NCBI GenBank assembly: GCA_937916355.1
Contig: CALFTM010000096.1
Location: 1-27,569 of the forward strand
DNA from: an uncultured Bacteroidales bacterium
GTDB taxonomy: Bacteria; Bacteroidota; Bacteroidia; Bacteroidales; Paludibacteraceae
Direction: 5' to 3'
Length of the DNA: 27,569 bases
Shown: positions 8,420-15,457 of the stretch, piece after piece
How positions within the stretch are numbered: position 1 is the stretch's first letter
How the letters are laid out: each line of letters opens with the position of its first letter
The notes under the pieces: generated by a model
The model's database searches: none
What the model was told of the DNA's origin: nothing
What the model saw: the letters and a program-made list of their open reading frames with translations, nothing else
Position numbers and translations under genes: made by a program

Positions 8420-10312
8420 ATGAGTGATGTCATTCATTTGTTGCCCGATAACGTGGCAAATCAGATTGCTGCTGGAGAGGTTATTCAACGTCCTGCGTCA
8501 GTTTTGAAGGAGTTGGTGGAAAATTCCATCGACGCGGGGGCGACATCCGTGAAAGTGATTGTGAAGGATGCCGGAAGAACCCTATTGCAAGTTATCGACA
8601 ATGGTAAAGGAATGAGCGAAACGGATGCGCGACTCTGTTTTGAGCGACACGCTACTTCTAAAATCACTTCTGCGGATGATTTGTTCGCTTTGCATACGAT
8701 GGGTTTCCGAGGAGAGGCACTCCCATCCATCAGTTCGGTCTCTCAGTTGGAGTTGCGCACGAAACGCAAAGAAGATGAAGTGGGGACGTGCGTGGAGATT
8801 AACGGAGGAAAGTTTGAAAGCCAATCCGCTGTCGCCACTCCCGATGGGACCAGCATTGCAGTGAAAAATCTTTTTTTCAATGTTCCAGCCAGAAGGAAAT
8901 TTTTAAAATCTAACACGACCGAGTTTTCTCATATAGAGAAGGAGTTTTTCAGAATCGTGTTGGTCAATCCACAAGCAGACTTTGAGCTTTACCATAATGA
9001 TAAGTTGGTCTATCAGCTTAGAAAAGGTTCTCTAAAAGAGCGTATCGTGGGAGTTTATGGTAAAAGTGAAAATTCCCAGTTGCTGGTTGTGGAGGTCAAT
9101 ACCGAGATGGTGAAAATCGGAGGTTATATAGGAAAGCCGGAAACCGCAAAGAAACAAAATGAAAAGCAATATTTCTTTGTGAACGGGCGATACATGAAAC
9201 ACCCATATTTCCATAAGGCGATAATGTTGGCGTTTGAACGGTTGGTGCCACAAGGAACTTCCCCCGATTACTTCATCTATTTTGAAGTTAACCCTTCATC
9301 TATAGATGTGAATATTCATCCGACAAAAACAGAAATAAAGTTTGAAAATGAACAGCCTATATGGTCTGTTTTGATGGCCGGAGTGAAAGAGGCGTTGGGG
9401 AAATTCAACGTTGTCCCCTCTTTGGATTTTGAACATGGAGAGGATTTGTATTCCGACAACTCCTTCTTTTCCTCATCATCGAAGGGCGACTTTTCGCCTT
9501 TAACTACAAAGGCAGATCCTACTTACAATCCGTTCAACACTGGAAGTGGGACTTCCGCACCCTCTTTCTCTTCTTCTTCAGGCTATCAAAGAGAGAAGAG
9601 TCCGAATCTGAAAGATTGGGGGCGATTGTATGAGGATTTTGAAAGTGATAGGGTAGGGAGTGCCACCCAAACACCATCCAATTGGAATAGACCGACGGAA
9701 ATTCCTTTTGCAGAAACCGAACAACCCTCTATTTTTACGGAAGTAGAGGATGTGAAATCAGTCTGTTTCCAATTTAAAAATAAGTATATTTTTACGGTAA
9801 CCAAATCAGGCTTGGTTTGCATTGACCAACATCGTGCACATGCGAGAGTGTTGTATGAGCGGTTCAAAAAGAATCTGCAGACCAGAAAGGCCGTCTCGCA
9901 ACAATTGATGTTCCCTTTGATGTTGGAGGTTGTGGAGTCGGAGGCGATTTTGTTGGAGGAGATGGCGGAGGATTTCCGTAGTTTGGGTTTTGAAATGTCT
10001 AATTTAGGAAAAGGAACAGTTTCGGTCAATGGAATCCCCTCTGATTGTAAGGAGTCGGATGTGGAAAACTATTTGCGAGATTTGCTCTCTTCCTTGAAAG
10101 AGGGGGCGTTCAGAAGTGAAGAGAGGACGGATAGGCTTGCGCTTCGTTTGGCGGAGTATGCGTCAATCAGAGCCGGACAGCGTTTGTCCGAAGAGGAGAT
10201 GACCACTTTGATTTCTCAGTTGTTTTCTCTGCCTAATCCAGATGGATTGGTGGATAATCGGAAGATACTGACAATCTTTGGTTTAGATGAAATTGAAAAA
10301 AGATTAAAATAA
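8420..10312 (+). CDS. mutL: DNA mismatch repair protein MutL
   Basis: Couples MutS mismatch recognition to strand incision and removal. The N-terminal GHKL ATPase is intact: ELVENSIDAGAT (31-42), DNGKGM (60-65), the FERHATSK lid, GFRGEAL (95-101), followed by FFNVPARRKFL and IDVNIHPTKTEIKF. A low-complexity Ser-rich linker spans about 340-440. The C-terminal dimerisation domain has DQHRAHARVLYE at 469-480. The MutL endonuclease motif DQHA(x)2E(x)4E is therefore degenerate (Arg for Ala, Ala for the first Glu), and the usual Cys-containing CPHGRP motif near the end is replaced by LVDNRK. Bacteroides MutL, as I remember it, is similar, so this looks like a lineage trait. Sixth-codon MutL starts such as MSDVIHLLPD fit the family. 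Confidence 0.96.
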   Translation: MSDVIHLLPDNVANQIAAGEVIQRPASVLKELVENSIDAGATSVKVIVKDAGRTLLQVIDNGKGMSETDARLCFERHATSKITSADDLFALHTMGFRGEALPSISSVSQLELRTKRKEDEVGTCVEINGGKFESQSAVATPDGTSIAVKNLFFNVPARRKFLKSNTTEFSHIEKEFFRIVLVNPQADFELYHNDKLVYQLRKGSLKERIVGVYGKSENSQLLVVEVNTEMVKIGGYIGKPETAKKQNEKQYFFVNGRYMKHPYFHKAIMLAFERLVPQGTSPDYFIYFEVNPSSIDVNIHPTKTEIKFENEQPIWSVLMAGVKEALGKFNVVPSLDFEHGEDLYSDNSFFSSSSKGDFSPLTTKADPTYNPFNTGSGTSAPSFSSSSGYQREKSPNLKDWGRLYEDFESDRVGSATQTPSNWNRPTEIPFAETEQPSIFTEVEDVKSVCFQFKNKYIFTVTKSGLVCIDQHRAHARVLYERFKKNLQTRKAVSQQLMFPLMLEVVESEAILLEEMAEDFRSLGFEMSNLGKGTVSVNGIPSDCKESDVENYLRDLLSSLKEGAFRSEERTDRLALRLAEYASIRAGQRLSEEEMTTLISQLFSLPNPDGLVDNRKILTIFGLDEIEKRLK

Positions 10313-10316
10313 AAAG

Positions 10317-10751
10317 ATGGCGAAAAAAGAGGTTTCAGAAGTTAGAATCGACAAATGGATGTGGGCGGTTCGTCTATTTAAAACCCGCTCGTTGGCAGCC
10401 GATGCCTGCAAAAAAGGGAAAGTGCAGATGTCTGGAACGAATGTGAAAGCCTCTCGGAATGTGAAAGTGGGCGATGTGATTCAAATTAAGCGTCCCCCTA
10501 TCGTCTATTCATTTAAAGTTCTCGCTCTTTCAGAAAATAGAATGGGGGCAAAATTGGTGCCTGATTTTATGGAGAATGTTACGACAGCCGACCAGCTTGA
10601 ATTGTTGGAGATGAGTCGTTATAGCGCGTTTGGTGTCAGGGATAGAGGAACAGGACGACCTACGAAAAAAGATAGACGCGATTTGGAGGTCTATATGGAA
10701 TATGAAGACGAAGATATGTTTTTTGATTTCGATGATGACGATGAAGAGTAA
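10317..10751 (+). CDS. S4-domain RNA-binding protein, Hsp15-like
   Basis: A 144-residue protein with an N-terminal S4 RNA-binding domain (about residues 9-65). RIDKWMWAVRLFKTRSLAADACKKGKV and VGDVIQI are the classic S4 signatures, with the RIDKWLW-type start of the Hsp15/HslR family, which binds stalled 50S subunits carrying nascent chain-tRNA. The tail TGRPTKKDRRDLE is also family-typical. It ends in a strongly acidic stretch (DEDMFFDFDDDDEE), which is longer and more acidic than in E. coli Hsp15. It starts 4 nt after mutL, and its end overlaps the next gene by 11 nt. A role in ribosome rescue is inferred from family only. Confidence 0.88.
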   Translation: MAKKEVSEVRIDKWMWAVRLFKTRSLAADACKKGKVQMSGTNVKASRNVKVGDVIQIKRPPIVYSFKVLALSENRMGAKLVPDFMENVTTADQLELLEMSRYSAFGVRDRGTGRPTKKDRRDLEVYMEYEDEDMFFDFDDDDEE

Positions 10752-11199
10752 ATCATATTGTTTGAAAACTTTTTTAGGCATTTGCCTGAGTTTGTTTTCT
10801 GTCGCCCATGCGCAAGAGGTTTATCGTGTGGGTATGATGGAGGATGTCTATTCTTGCGGATTAAGACGAGTGGTAGACGAAGAGAGTCATAAAATAGGTT
10901 TCCAGAATAAAAAAGGGGAGATTGTGATTCCTATCCAGTATTGTCAAGCCGATCGTTTCCGAAAGAAAAAGTGTGCCGTTTGTGTGAATGCCCAGATGGA
11001 AGAATCCTCTTTTGCCGATGGGAGAACCGGATTGCATTGGACAGGTGGCAAGTGGGGCGTGATTGATAAAAAAGGAAATGTTGTGAAGCCTTGCAGATAT
11101 GATAGGAGATGGATAAAAGAGTCTGATGCCTATGTATATACATCTGCACAAGACTCTTTCATGGTGACAAAGAAGGGAAAATTGAAAAATTTAAAATAA
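10741..11199 (+). CDS. Secreted WG-repeat protein
   Basis: From ATG at 10741 the protein has 152 residues, beginning with a signal peptide MKSKSYCLKTFLGICLSLFS and a likely cut after AHA (about residue 25). The mature part holds WG-type repeats: KIGFQNKKGEIVIPIQY and KWGVIDKKGNVVKPCRYD are two clear copies, and FMVTKKGKLKNL may be a third, partial one. WG repeats form small beta propeller-like or solenoid folds of unknown function and are common in Bacteroidetes exported proteins. In-frame ATGs upstream (10630, 10702, 10732, 10735) would extend into the S4 gene and bury the signal peptide, so 10741 is preferred. It is last in the operon and converges on the DUF4924 gene after only 14 nt. Confidence 0.72.
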   Translation: MKSKSYCLKTFLGICLSLFSVAHAQEVYRVGMMEDVYSCGLRRVVDEESHKIGFQNKKGEIVIPIQYCQADRFRKKKCAVCVNAQMEESSFADGRTGLHWTGGKWGVIDKKGNVVKPCRYDRRWIKESDAYVYTSAQDSFMVTKKGKLKNLK

Positions 11200-11213
11200 T
11201 TTCCAAAGGGCGA

Positions 11214-11780
11214 CTATTCAGTCTTGTTTAAGGTCTCTTCATTTTCTTCTTCCAATCCCCAAGTCTTATATCTTTCTGAAAGTGTAGCCAGCAATTTGCT
11301 GATGTGTTGGATGGCGACGCTTGTCTCCTGAGAAATCTCTTTTTTTTGCAACTTGAGTAGTAGGATTGCGTAGAGAGCGTGAAGCGACAAATGTATGTCG
11401 TGCATTTCCGGGCCAGTTTTAAGTTTGTTCCTAAACTCTATCAGAAAAGGAAGGGTTTTGAAAAACAGTGCGTTGTATTGAATCTCCTTTGGTGTTTGCA
11501 ACAATTCATTATGTAGGTCGTTCAAATCATCTACCGTGTTGACGATAATTTGAAGATGCCCCTCTTTCTCCTTATGTTCGAGGCGCATCATCTCGATGAG
11601 GTTGTCATACCATTCGCGCATTTCTTGTTTAACATCATCCGGTTGATTATATTGATCGATGATGTTCCTTTGCACCTCATTGATGTCAAGCTTATAGGCG
11701 CGAAGAATGTCCTCCAATTGCCACATATACAAAATGTATTCTGCGATATTGTCCTTTTTTTTCTGAGTAGCGATGATCAT
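11214..11780 (-). CDS. DUF4924 family protein
   Basis: A 188-residue, almost wholly helical cytoplasmic protein. The N-terminus (IIATQKKKDNIAEYILYMWQ, then LEDILRAYKLD) matches what I remember of the Bacteroidetes-specific DUF4924 family. So does the central pattern WYDNLIEMMRLEHKEKEGHLQ with HNELL and FFKTLPFLIEFRNK. No catalytic motif is apparent and no function is known. It has no signal peptide. The gene stands alone on the minus strand, divergent from the fumarase gene and convergent with the WG-repeat gene. Confidence 0.72.
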   Translation of the reverse strand: MIIATQKKKDNIAEYILYMWQLEDILRAYKLDINEVQRNIIDQYNQPDDVKQEMREWYDNLIEMMRLEHKEKEGHLQIIVNTVDDLNDLHNELLQTPKEIQYNALFFKTLPFLIEFRNKLKTGPEMHDIHLSLHALYAILLLKLQKKEISQETSVAIQHISKLLATLSERYKTWGLEEENEETLNKTE

Positions 11781-11805
11781 GTCTTGAAATTCTTTTTTCT
11801 GCTTG

Positions 11806-11813
11806 TAAAGATA
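11806..11813 (-). promoter_or_regulatory. Probable -7 element of the DUF4924 gene
   Basis: On the minus strand TATCTTTA differs from TAnnTTTG only in its last base and lies 25 nt before the ATG. No clear -33 TTTG is seen. No convincing plus-strand promoter for the fumarase gene was found in 11781-11937. Confidence 0.4.
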
Positions 11814-11937
11814 GGTGTTTTTTTTCTCTAAATCCTTGCTAAATCCAACCTTTTTTGCGAATATTGCATAAGAATCGAGAAATGGAGTTTTTCATTATTG
11901 TAAAAAGAAATTTTAAATAAAAAGAATAACTATAATT

Positions 11938-13581
11938 ATGGCTACAGAATTTAAGTATGCTCCGATGTTTCAGCTCGGCAAAGATGAGACTGAGTATTAT
12001 CTTTTGACAAAAGACCATGTGTCAGTGGGTGAGTTTGAGGGTCATCCGATTTTGAAGATCGAGAAAGAGGGTTTGACAAAGATGGCAAATGCGGCATTCC
12101 GTGATGTGTCATTCCTCCTCCGTCGCTCACACAACGAACAGGTTGCGAAGATTTTAAGTGATCCTGAGGCAAGTGATAACGACAAATATGTCGCATTGAC
12201 TTTCTTGCGCAATGCGGAAGTCTCTGCAAAAGGCAAGTTGCCTCTCTGTCAAGACACAGGTACTGCCATTATCCATGGAGAGAAGGGACAGCAGGTTTGG
12301 ACTGGCTTTTGTGACGAAGAGGCTCTTTCGTTGGGTGTGTTCAAGACTTACACGGAAGAGAATTTGAGATATTCTCAAAATGCTCCGTTGAACATGTACG
12401 ATGAGGTCAATACCAAATGTAATTTGCCAGCCCAGATTGATATTGAGGCTTGTGAGGGTATGGAATACCACTTCTTGATGGTTACGAAAGGTGGAGGTTC
12501 TGCCAATAAGACATATTTGTATCAGGAGACAAAAGCTCGTATTCAGAATCCGGGTACGTTGGTGCCATTCTTGGTGGAGAAAATGAAGTCTTTGGGTACT
12601 GCGGCTTGTCCTCCTTACCACATTGCATTTGTTATCGGAGGTACTTCTGCAGAAAAGAATTTGTTGACAGTCAAATTGGCTTCTACTCATTACTATGATG
12701 CGTTGCCAACTTCAGGGGATGAGACTGGTCGTGCTTTCCGTGATGTAGAGTTGGAAAAGCAACTTTTGGAAGAGGCTCATAAAATTGGTTTGGGTGCGCA
12801 ATTCGGAGGAAAATATTTGGCTCATGATATTCGTGTCGTTCGTTTGCCTCGTCATGGCGCAAGTTGCCCTATCGGTTTGGGTGTTAGTTGCTCGGCAGAC
12901 CGTAACATCAAAGCTAAGATTAACAAAGATGGAATTTGGATCGAGAAGATGGACGATAAACCATACGAACTCATTCCAGAAGAGTTGCGTCAGGCTGGTG
13001 AAGGTGATGCGGTGAAGATTGATTTGAACCAACCGATGTCGGAAGTTTTGAAGGAGTTGTCGAAATATCCAGTGTCTACCCGTTTGTCGTTGAACGGAAC
13101 GATTATCGTTGGTAGAGATATTGCTCATGCAAAATTGAAGGCGCGTCTGGATGCTGGTGAGGGTATGCCTCAGTATATGAAAGACCATCCGGTGTACTAT
13201 GCAGGACCTGCAAAGACTCCGGCAGGCATGGCTTGTGGTTCTATGGGACCTACAACTGCAGGTCGTATGGATCCGTATGTCGATGAGTTCCAAGATAATG
13301 GAGGCTCTATGATTATGTTGGCGAAAGGAAATCGTTCTCAGCAGGTGACTGATGCTTGTAAGAAGCATGGAGGATTCTATTTAGGTTCGATTGGTGGTCC
13401 GGCTGCTATCTTGGCGCAAAACAACATCAAGAGCATCGAGTGTGTCGAGTATCCAGAATTGGGTATGGAGGCAATTTGGAAGATTGAAGTGGAAGACTTC
13501 CCAGCGTTCATCTTGGTGGATGATAAGGGTAATGACTTCTTCCAACAACTCAAGCCTTGGTGTCCGGGCTGTAAGAAGTGA
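11938..13581 (+). CDS. fumA: Class I fumarate hydratase ([4Fe-4S])
   Basis: Reversible hydration of fumarate to malate, used in the TCA cycle or, in anaerobic Bacteroidales, in the reductive branch that leads to succinate. The 547 residues match the one-polypeptide class I enzyme (E. coli FumA 548). The three iron-sulfur ligands are visible at almost the same positions as in FumA: Cys104 in LPLCQDTGT, Cys224 in TAACPPYHI and Cys318 in GVSCSADR. Other conserved stretches are TKGGGSANKTYL, FVIGGTSAEKNL, YYAGPAKTPAGM and GSMGPTTAGRMD. The oxygen-labile cluster suits an anaerobe. It is transcribed alone and ends in a strong terminator. Confidence 0.96.
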   Translation: MATEFKYAPMFQLGKDETEYYLLTKDHVSVGEFEGHPILKIEKEGLTKMANAAFRDVSFLLRRSHNEQVAKILSDPEASDNDKYVALTFLRNAEVSAKGKLPLCQDTGTAIIHGEKGQQVWTGFCDEEALSLGVFKTYTEENLRYSQNAPLNMYDEVNTKCNLPAQIDIEACEGMEYHFLMVTKGGGSANKTYLYQETKARIQNPGTLVPFLVEKMKSLGTAACPPYHIAFVIGGTSAEKNLLTVKLASTHYYDALPTSGDETGRAFRDVELEKQLLEEAHKIGLGAQFGGKYLAHDIRVVRLPRHGASCPIGLGVSCSADRNIKAKINKDGIWIEKMDDKPYELIPEELRQAGEGDAVKIDLNQPMSEVLKELSKYPVSTRLSLNGTIIVGRDIAHAKLKARLDAGEGMPQYMKDHPVYYAGPAKTPAGMACGSMGPTTAGRMDPYVDEFQDNGGSMIMLAKGNRSQQVTDACKKHGGFYLGSIGGPAAILAQNNIKSIECVEYPELGMEAIWKIEVEDFPAFILVDDKGNDFFQQLKPWCPGCKK

Positions 13582-13603
13582 TAAGACATTTCTGTTAAGT
13601 ATA

Positions 13604-13637
13604 AAGCGAGAAGGTGAAAGTCTTCTCGCTTTTTTTA
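13604..13637 (+). terminator. Rho-independent terminator of the fumarase gene
   Basis: AAGCGAGAAG pairs with CTTCTCGCTT around an 8-nt loop and is followed by a run of Ts, 22 nt after the stop codon. Confidence 0.92.
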
Positions 13638-13690
13638 TTTCGGTTGGCAAAATATGATGATATATAAAATTGTAACCTATGAGTGAGTGT

Positions 13691-13724
13691 AAAAAAGAAG
13701 GTCTGACTCAGTTGGGTCAGACCT
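13691..13724 (-). terminator. Terminator of the dockerin-loop gene
   Basis: A perfect 9-bp inverted repeat (AGGTCTGAC / GTCAGACCT, 8-nt loop) is followed on the minus strand by TCTTTTTT. On the plus strand it has no T tract, so it reads as a minus-strand terminator. This implies a 3' untranslated region of about 130-160 nt after the stop at 13854. Confidence 0.75.
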
Positions 13725-13853
13725 CTCTTAATGAAAGCCTCTTTCTCAAGTGCTATTTACATTTAAACATTCTGCTATATTCCTAACGTTAAATGCAGTA
13801 TAGGTGTTACTTGCATATCAATCCTTTGCGTCTTGGAAACTGATTTCACCGTC

Positions 13854-14342
13854 TTATTTAGTACCGAAAGATTTTTCATATTTAACGATAACCGGAATGA
13901 CGGTCTCCAAGATGAGCTGATCTACATCAGAAAGCAATCCATCTTTGTTGATGTCGTATGGACTATTCTTCTTTTCCATTTTTCCAATTGTTCTTTGAAC
14001 AAAAATCACATCGTCCATGTCCACATGATTGTCGACGTTTACATCATGCTTTAGAGCATATTTCGCTTTTTGGGCAATTGCATTTTGGATTTCCCTTGCA
14101 TCTTTATCTGTGACGATTCCGTCAGAATTAACATCTGCGAAATCGAACAGTTTTCTCCAATCATAGATGTCTCCGTGGTCTGCCTTTCCATCCTGATTTA
14201 CATCAAATGGTGCATAAGTGATAAGCTTAGTTTTTTTGTGTCTAATAACTTCACTGCTTTTTTTGCAAGATTCTGGGGTAATCGCACTTGCATTTCCGCA
14301 GATGAATAACATCACCAATGCTAATAAACTTAATTTCTTCAT
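13854..14342 (-). CDS. Small secreted protein with four dockerin/EF-hand calcium loops
   Basis: A 162-residue protein with a signal peptide (MKKLSLLALVMLFICGNASA, cut near residue 20). The mature chain is mostly four evenly spaced calcium-binding loops of the dockerin/EF-hand type: DVNQDGKADHGD (47-58), DVNSDGIVTDKD (70-81), DVNVDNHVDMDD (100-111) and DINKDGLLSDVD (130-141), each followed by a short helix. The third loop has Asn in place of the usual Gly (VDNHVD). Classical dockerin I modules have two such loops and bind cohesins; here two dockerin-like pairs make up the whole protein with no enzyme attached. No cohesin is visible in the window. It may bind calcium and a partner at the cell surface. 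It is transcribed alone with a long leader and its own terminator. Confidence 0.8.
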   Translation of the reverse strand: MKKLSLLALVMLFICGNASAITPESCKKSSEVIRHKKTKLITYAPFDVNQDGKADHGDIYDWRKLFDFADVNSDGIVTDKDAREIQNAIAQKAKYALKHDVNVDNHVDMDDVIFVQRTIGKMEKKNSPYDINKDGLLSDVDQLILETVIPVIVKYEKSFGTK

Positions 14343-14452
14343 AAACTTTAAATTTAAGTGTTAATATTAAGAGATTCTCTAATTACCAAAAATGTCCGAA
14401 TCTCATAGGCATTAATGGGTTAGTTTTTCGTTCTTTTCTTTGCGATGTAAAT

Positions 14453-14536
14453 CTTTTTTTCGACATTCGTAATTGATACGAAAAAAGAAGAGTTTGCTGA
14501 CTGAAACTTTTTATAAGCCCCGGCTTATCTTTCGTA
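14453..14536. other. Cluster of nested, mutually exclusive inverted repeats
   Basis: TTCGTA (14466-14471) can pair with TACGAA (14477-14482) across a 5-nt loop. The same TACGAAA (14477-14483) can instead pair with TTTCGTA (14530-14536), enclosing a perfect ATAAGCC/GGCTTAT hairpin (14513-14519, 14522-14528). CTTTTTTTCG (14453-14462) is a third possible partner for CGAAAAAAG (14479-14487). The repeats are seen directly; a leader-RNA role is inference. Confidence 0.45.
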
Positions 14537-14559
14537 ACACAGTATAGTAAATCTCAAGG

Positions 14560-14567
14560 CAAAAATA
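14560..14567 (-). promoter_or_regulatory. Possible -7 element for the dockerin-loop gene
   Basis: On the minus strand the sequence is TATTTTTG, an exact TAnnTTTG match, but no -33 TTTG is found. If used, the leader is about 210 nt and contains all the inverted repeats. A nearer alternative is CATTTTTG on the minus strand around 14386-14393. Confidence 0.3.
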
Positions 14568-14641
14568 TTGAAAATATATTAAAAATACTTAATGTATAGT
14601 AGAAATGTTGCTGTATGTCTGTTTTAAATGATTAAAAAATA

Positions 14642-14658
14642 TTTTTTTTTTTTTTTTT
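14642..14658. repeat. Poly-T tract (17 T)
   Basis: An uninterrupted run of 17 T, preceded by TTAAAAAATA, about 105 nt upstream of the predicted start of the Uma2-like transcript. Length may be inaccurate because sequencers miscall long homopolymers. Confidence 0.9.
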
Positions 14659-14725
14659 GATGAATGTTGATGTGCCGTTTGTAGGATTTTGTTGAGGCAA
14701 ACCGTATCGTTGGAAAATGTAGGGG

Positions 14726-14757
14726 TTTGGAGAATTGTTTGTGATTGTGTATTTTTG
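14726..14757 (+). promoter_or_regulatory. Promoter of the Uma2-like gene
   Basis: TTTG (14726-14729), 20 nt, TATTTTTG (14750-14757): full consensus. Because it covers an upstream in-frame ATG at 14735, it fixes the true start of the gene at 14786. Confidence 0.75.
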
Positions 14758-14785
14758 CCAAGAAGGAAAACAAAAAGATAATGAT

Positions 14786-15289
14786 ATGAAAAAACTGATT
14801 AAAGACTACTCTTACACAGAAGAGGAATTGCGTCAAATAGTTCTTGCATACGACAGGGATTACATCGAAGGACTTGGTATGGCACCCAATAACACTAACA
14901 CACACCAAGTGATACAAACTGATATATTGCAAAATTATCTTTTGAAATTCGGACGAAGGGACATTTTGACGGAAACGAGATTGTCTGATGATGTCAGGAT
15001 TACGCCAGATATTTCTGTATGGGAGAAAATTGACCGAAAAGGGAGAACGGCGACACCAGAAAATCCGTTGCTTACGATCGAAATCACTCATAATATTCGT
15101 AACGACCGTTATTCTGAAAAAAACGTCTATGCTTCGTTCAAATATTTCCCGTCATTGCAGGAGGCGTTTGTCTATAACTACGACAGTGATGTTTGGATGC
15201 GCTATCGGCGTACGGGAAGAGGCGTGGAAAAAGAGTCTGGCAAGGATTTTTCAAGGTTGCTGGGTTGCTATCTGCATACTTTGTTATGA
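14786..15289 (+). CDS. Uma2-like (DUF820) PD-(D/E)XK nuclease-fold protein
   Basis: From ATG at 14786 the protein has 167 residues. The features recall the Uma2 family of restriction-endonuclease-like proteins. DVRITPDISVWEK supplies the PD acidic residue, and PLLTIEITHNIRNDRYSEKNVYASFKYF supplies the second acidic residue in the EIT position followed by D and K. VYNYDSDVWMRYRR matches the late strand (EYWIVD-like). The canonical ExK is therefore replaced by EIT with a shifted lysine, as in many Uma2 members. Function of the family is largely unknown; it is often linked to mobile DNA. The ATG at 14735 lies inside the promoter, so it is not the start. The gene stands alone with its own promoter and a strong terminator. 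No partner gene that would suggest a restriction system is near. Confidence 0.6.
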   Translation: MKKLIKDYSYTEEELRQIVLAYDRDYIEGLGMAPNNTNTHQVIQTDILQNYLLKFGRRDILTETRLSDDVRITPDISVWEKIDRKGRTATPENPLLTIEITHNIRNDRYSEKNVYASFKYFPSLQEAFVYNYDSDVWMRYRRTGRGVEKESGKDFSRLLGCYLHTLL

Positions 15290-15311
15290 TGTGTAAGTTG
15301 CTTTTTTGATG

Positions 15312-15370
15312 TTATTACCCGTCCACAACTCAAAAAAATATCGAGTTATGGACGGGTAATAATTTTGTTT
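15312..15370. terminator. Long-stem terminator between the Uma2-like gene and uvrA
   Basis: Two 20-nt arms (15312-15331 and 15343-15362) starting TTATTACCCGTCCA pair with a single mismatch around an A-rich 11-nt loop. T-rich sequence follows on the plus strand, so it ends the Uma2-like transcript and may also act for uvrA (stop at 15458). Confidence 0.8.
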
Positions 15371-15457
15371 TGTGGTTTAGTTGTGTTTTAGACAACTTTT
15401 ATAAATAACGATTTTATATTTGCGGACAATAAAAACTGTTTCGGATGCTATCCATTT

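Larger units (their letters stand above)
14343..14785. other. Intergenic region between two divergent genes
   Basis: 443 nt without a credible gene. It is AT-rich and contains, left to right, an inverted repeat GAGATTC/GAATCTC (14371-14377 and 14398-14404), a cluster of competing inverted repeats (14453-14536), a possible minus-strand -7 element, a T17 tract and the plus-strand promoter of the Uma2-like gene. No tRNA or known riboswitch was recognised. Confidence 0.6.

Noticed and set aside
10630..10740. Upstream start for the WG-repeat protein inside the S4 gene
   Set aside because: The clear signal peptide begins at the ATG at 10741; longer versions would bury it.
12712..13368. 218-codon minus-strand frame inside the fumarase gene
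   Set aside because: Fumarase coding with correctly placed cluster cysteines explains the sequence; the antisense product has no recognisable features.
13854..14342. Evidence for a cellulosome
   Set aside because: Dockerin-like loops alone are not enough: no cohesin, scaffoldin or dockerin-tagged enzyme is in the window, and such loops are common in Bacteroidetes exported proteins.
14343..14785. Small RNA, tRNA or hidden small gene in the gap
   Set aside because: No cloverleaf, no known RNA family and no credible frame with a start signal; only inverted repeats and promoters could be supported.
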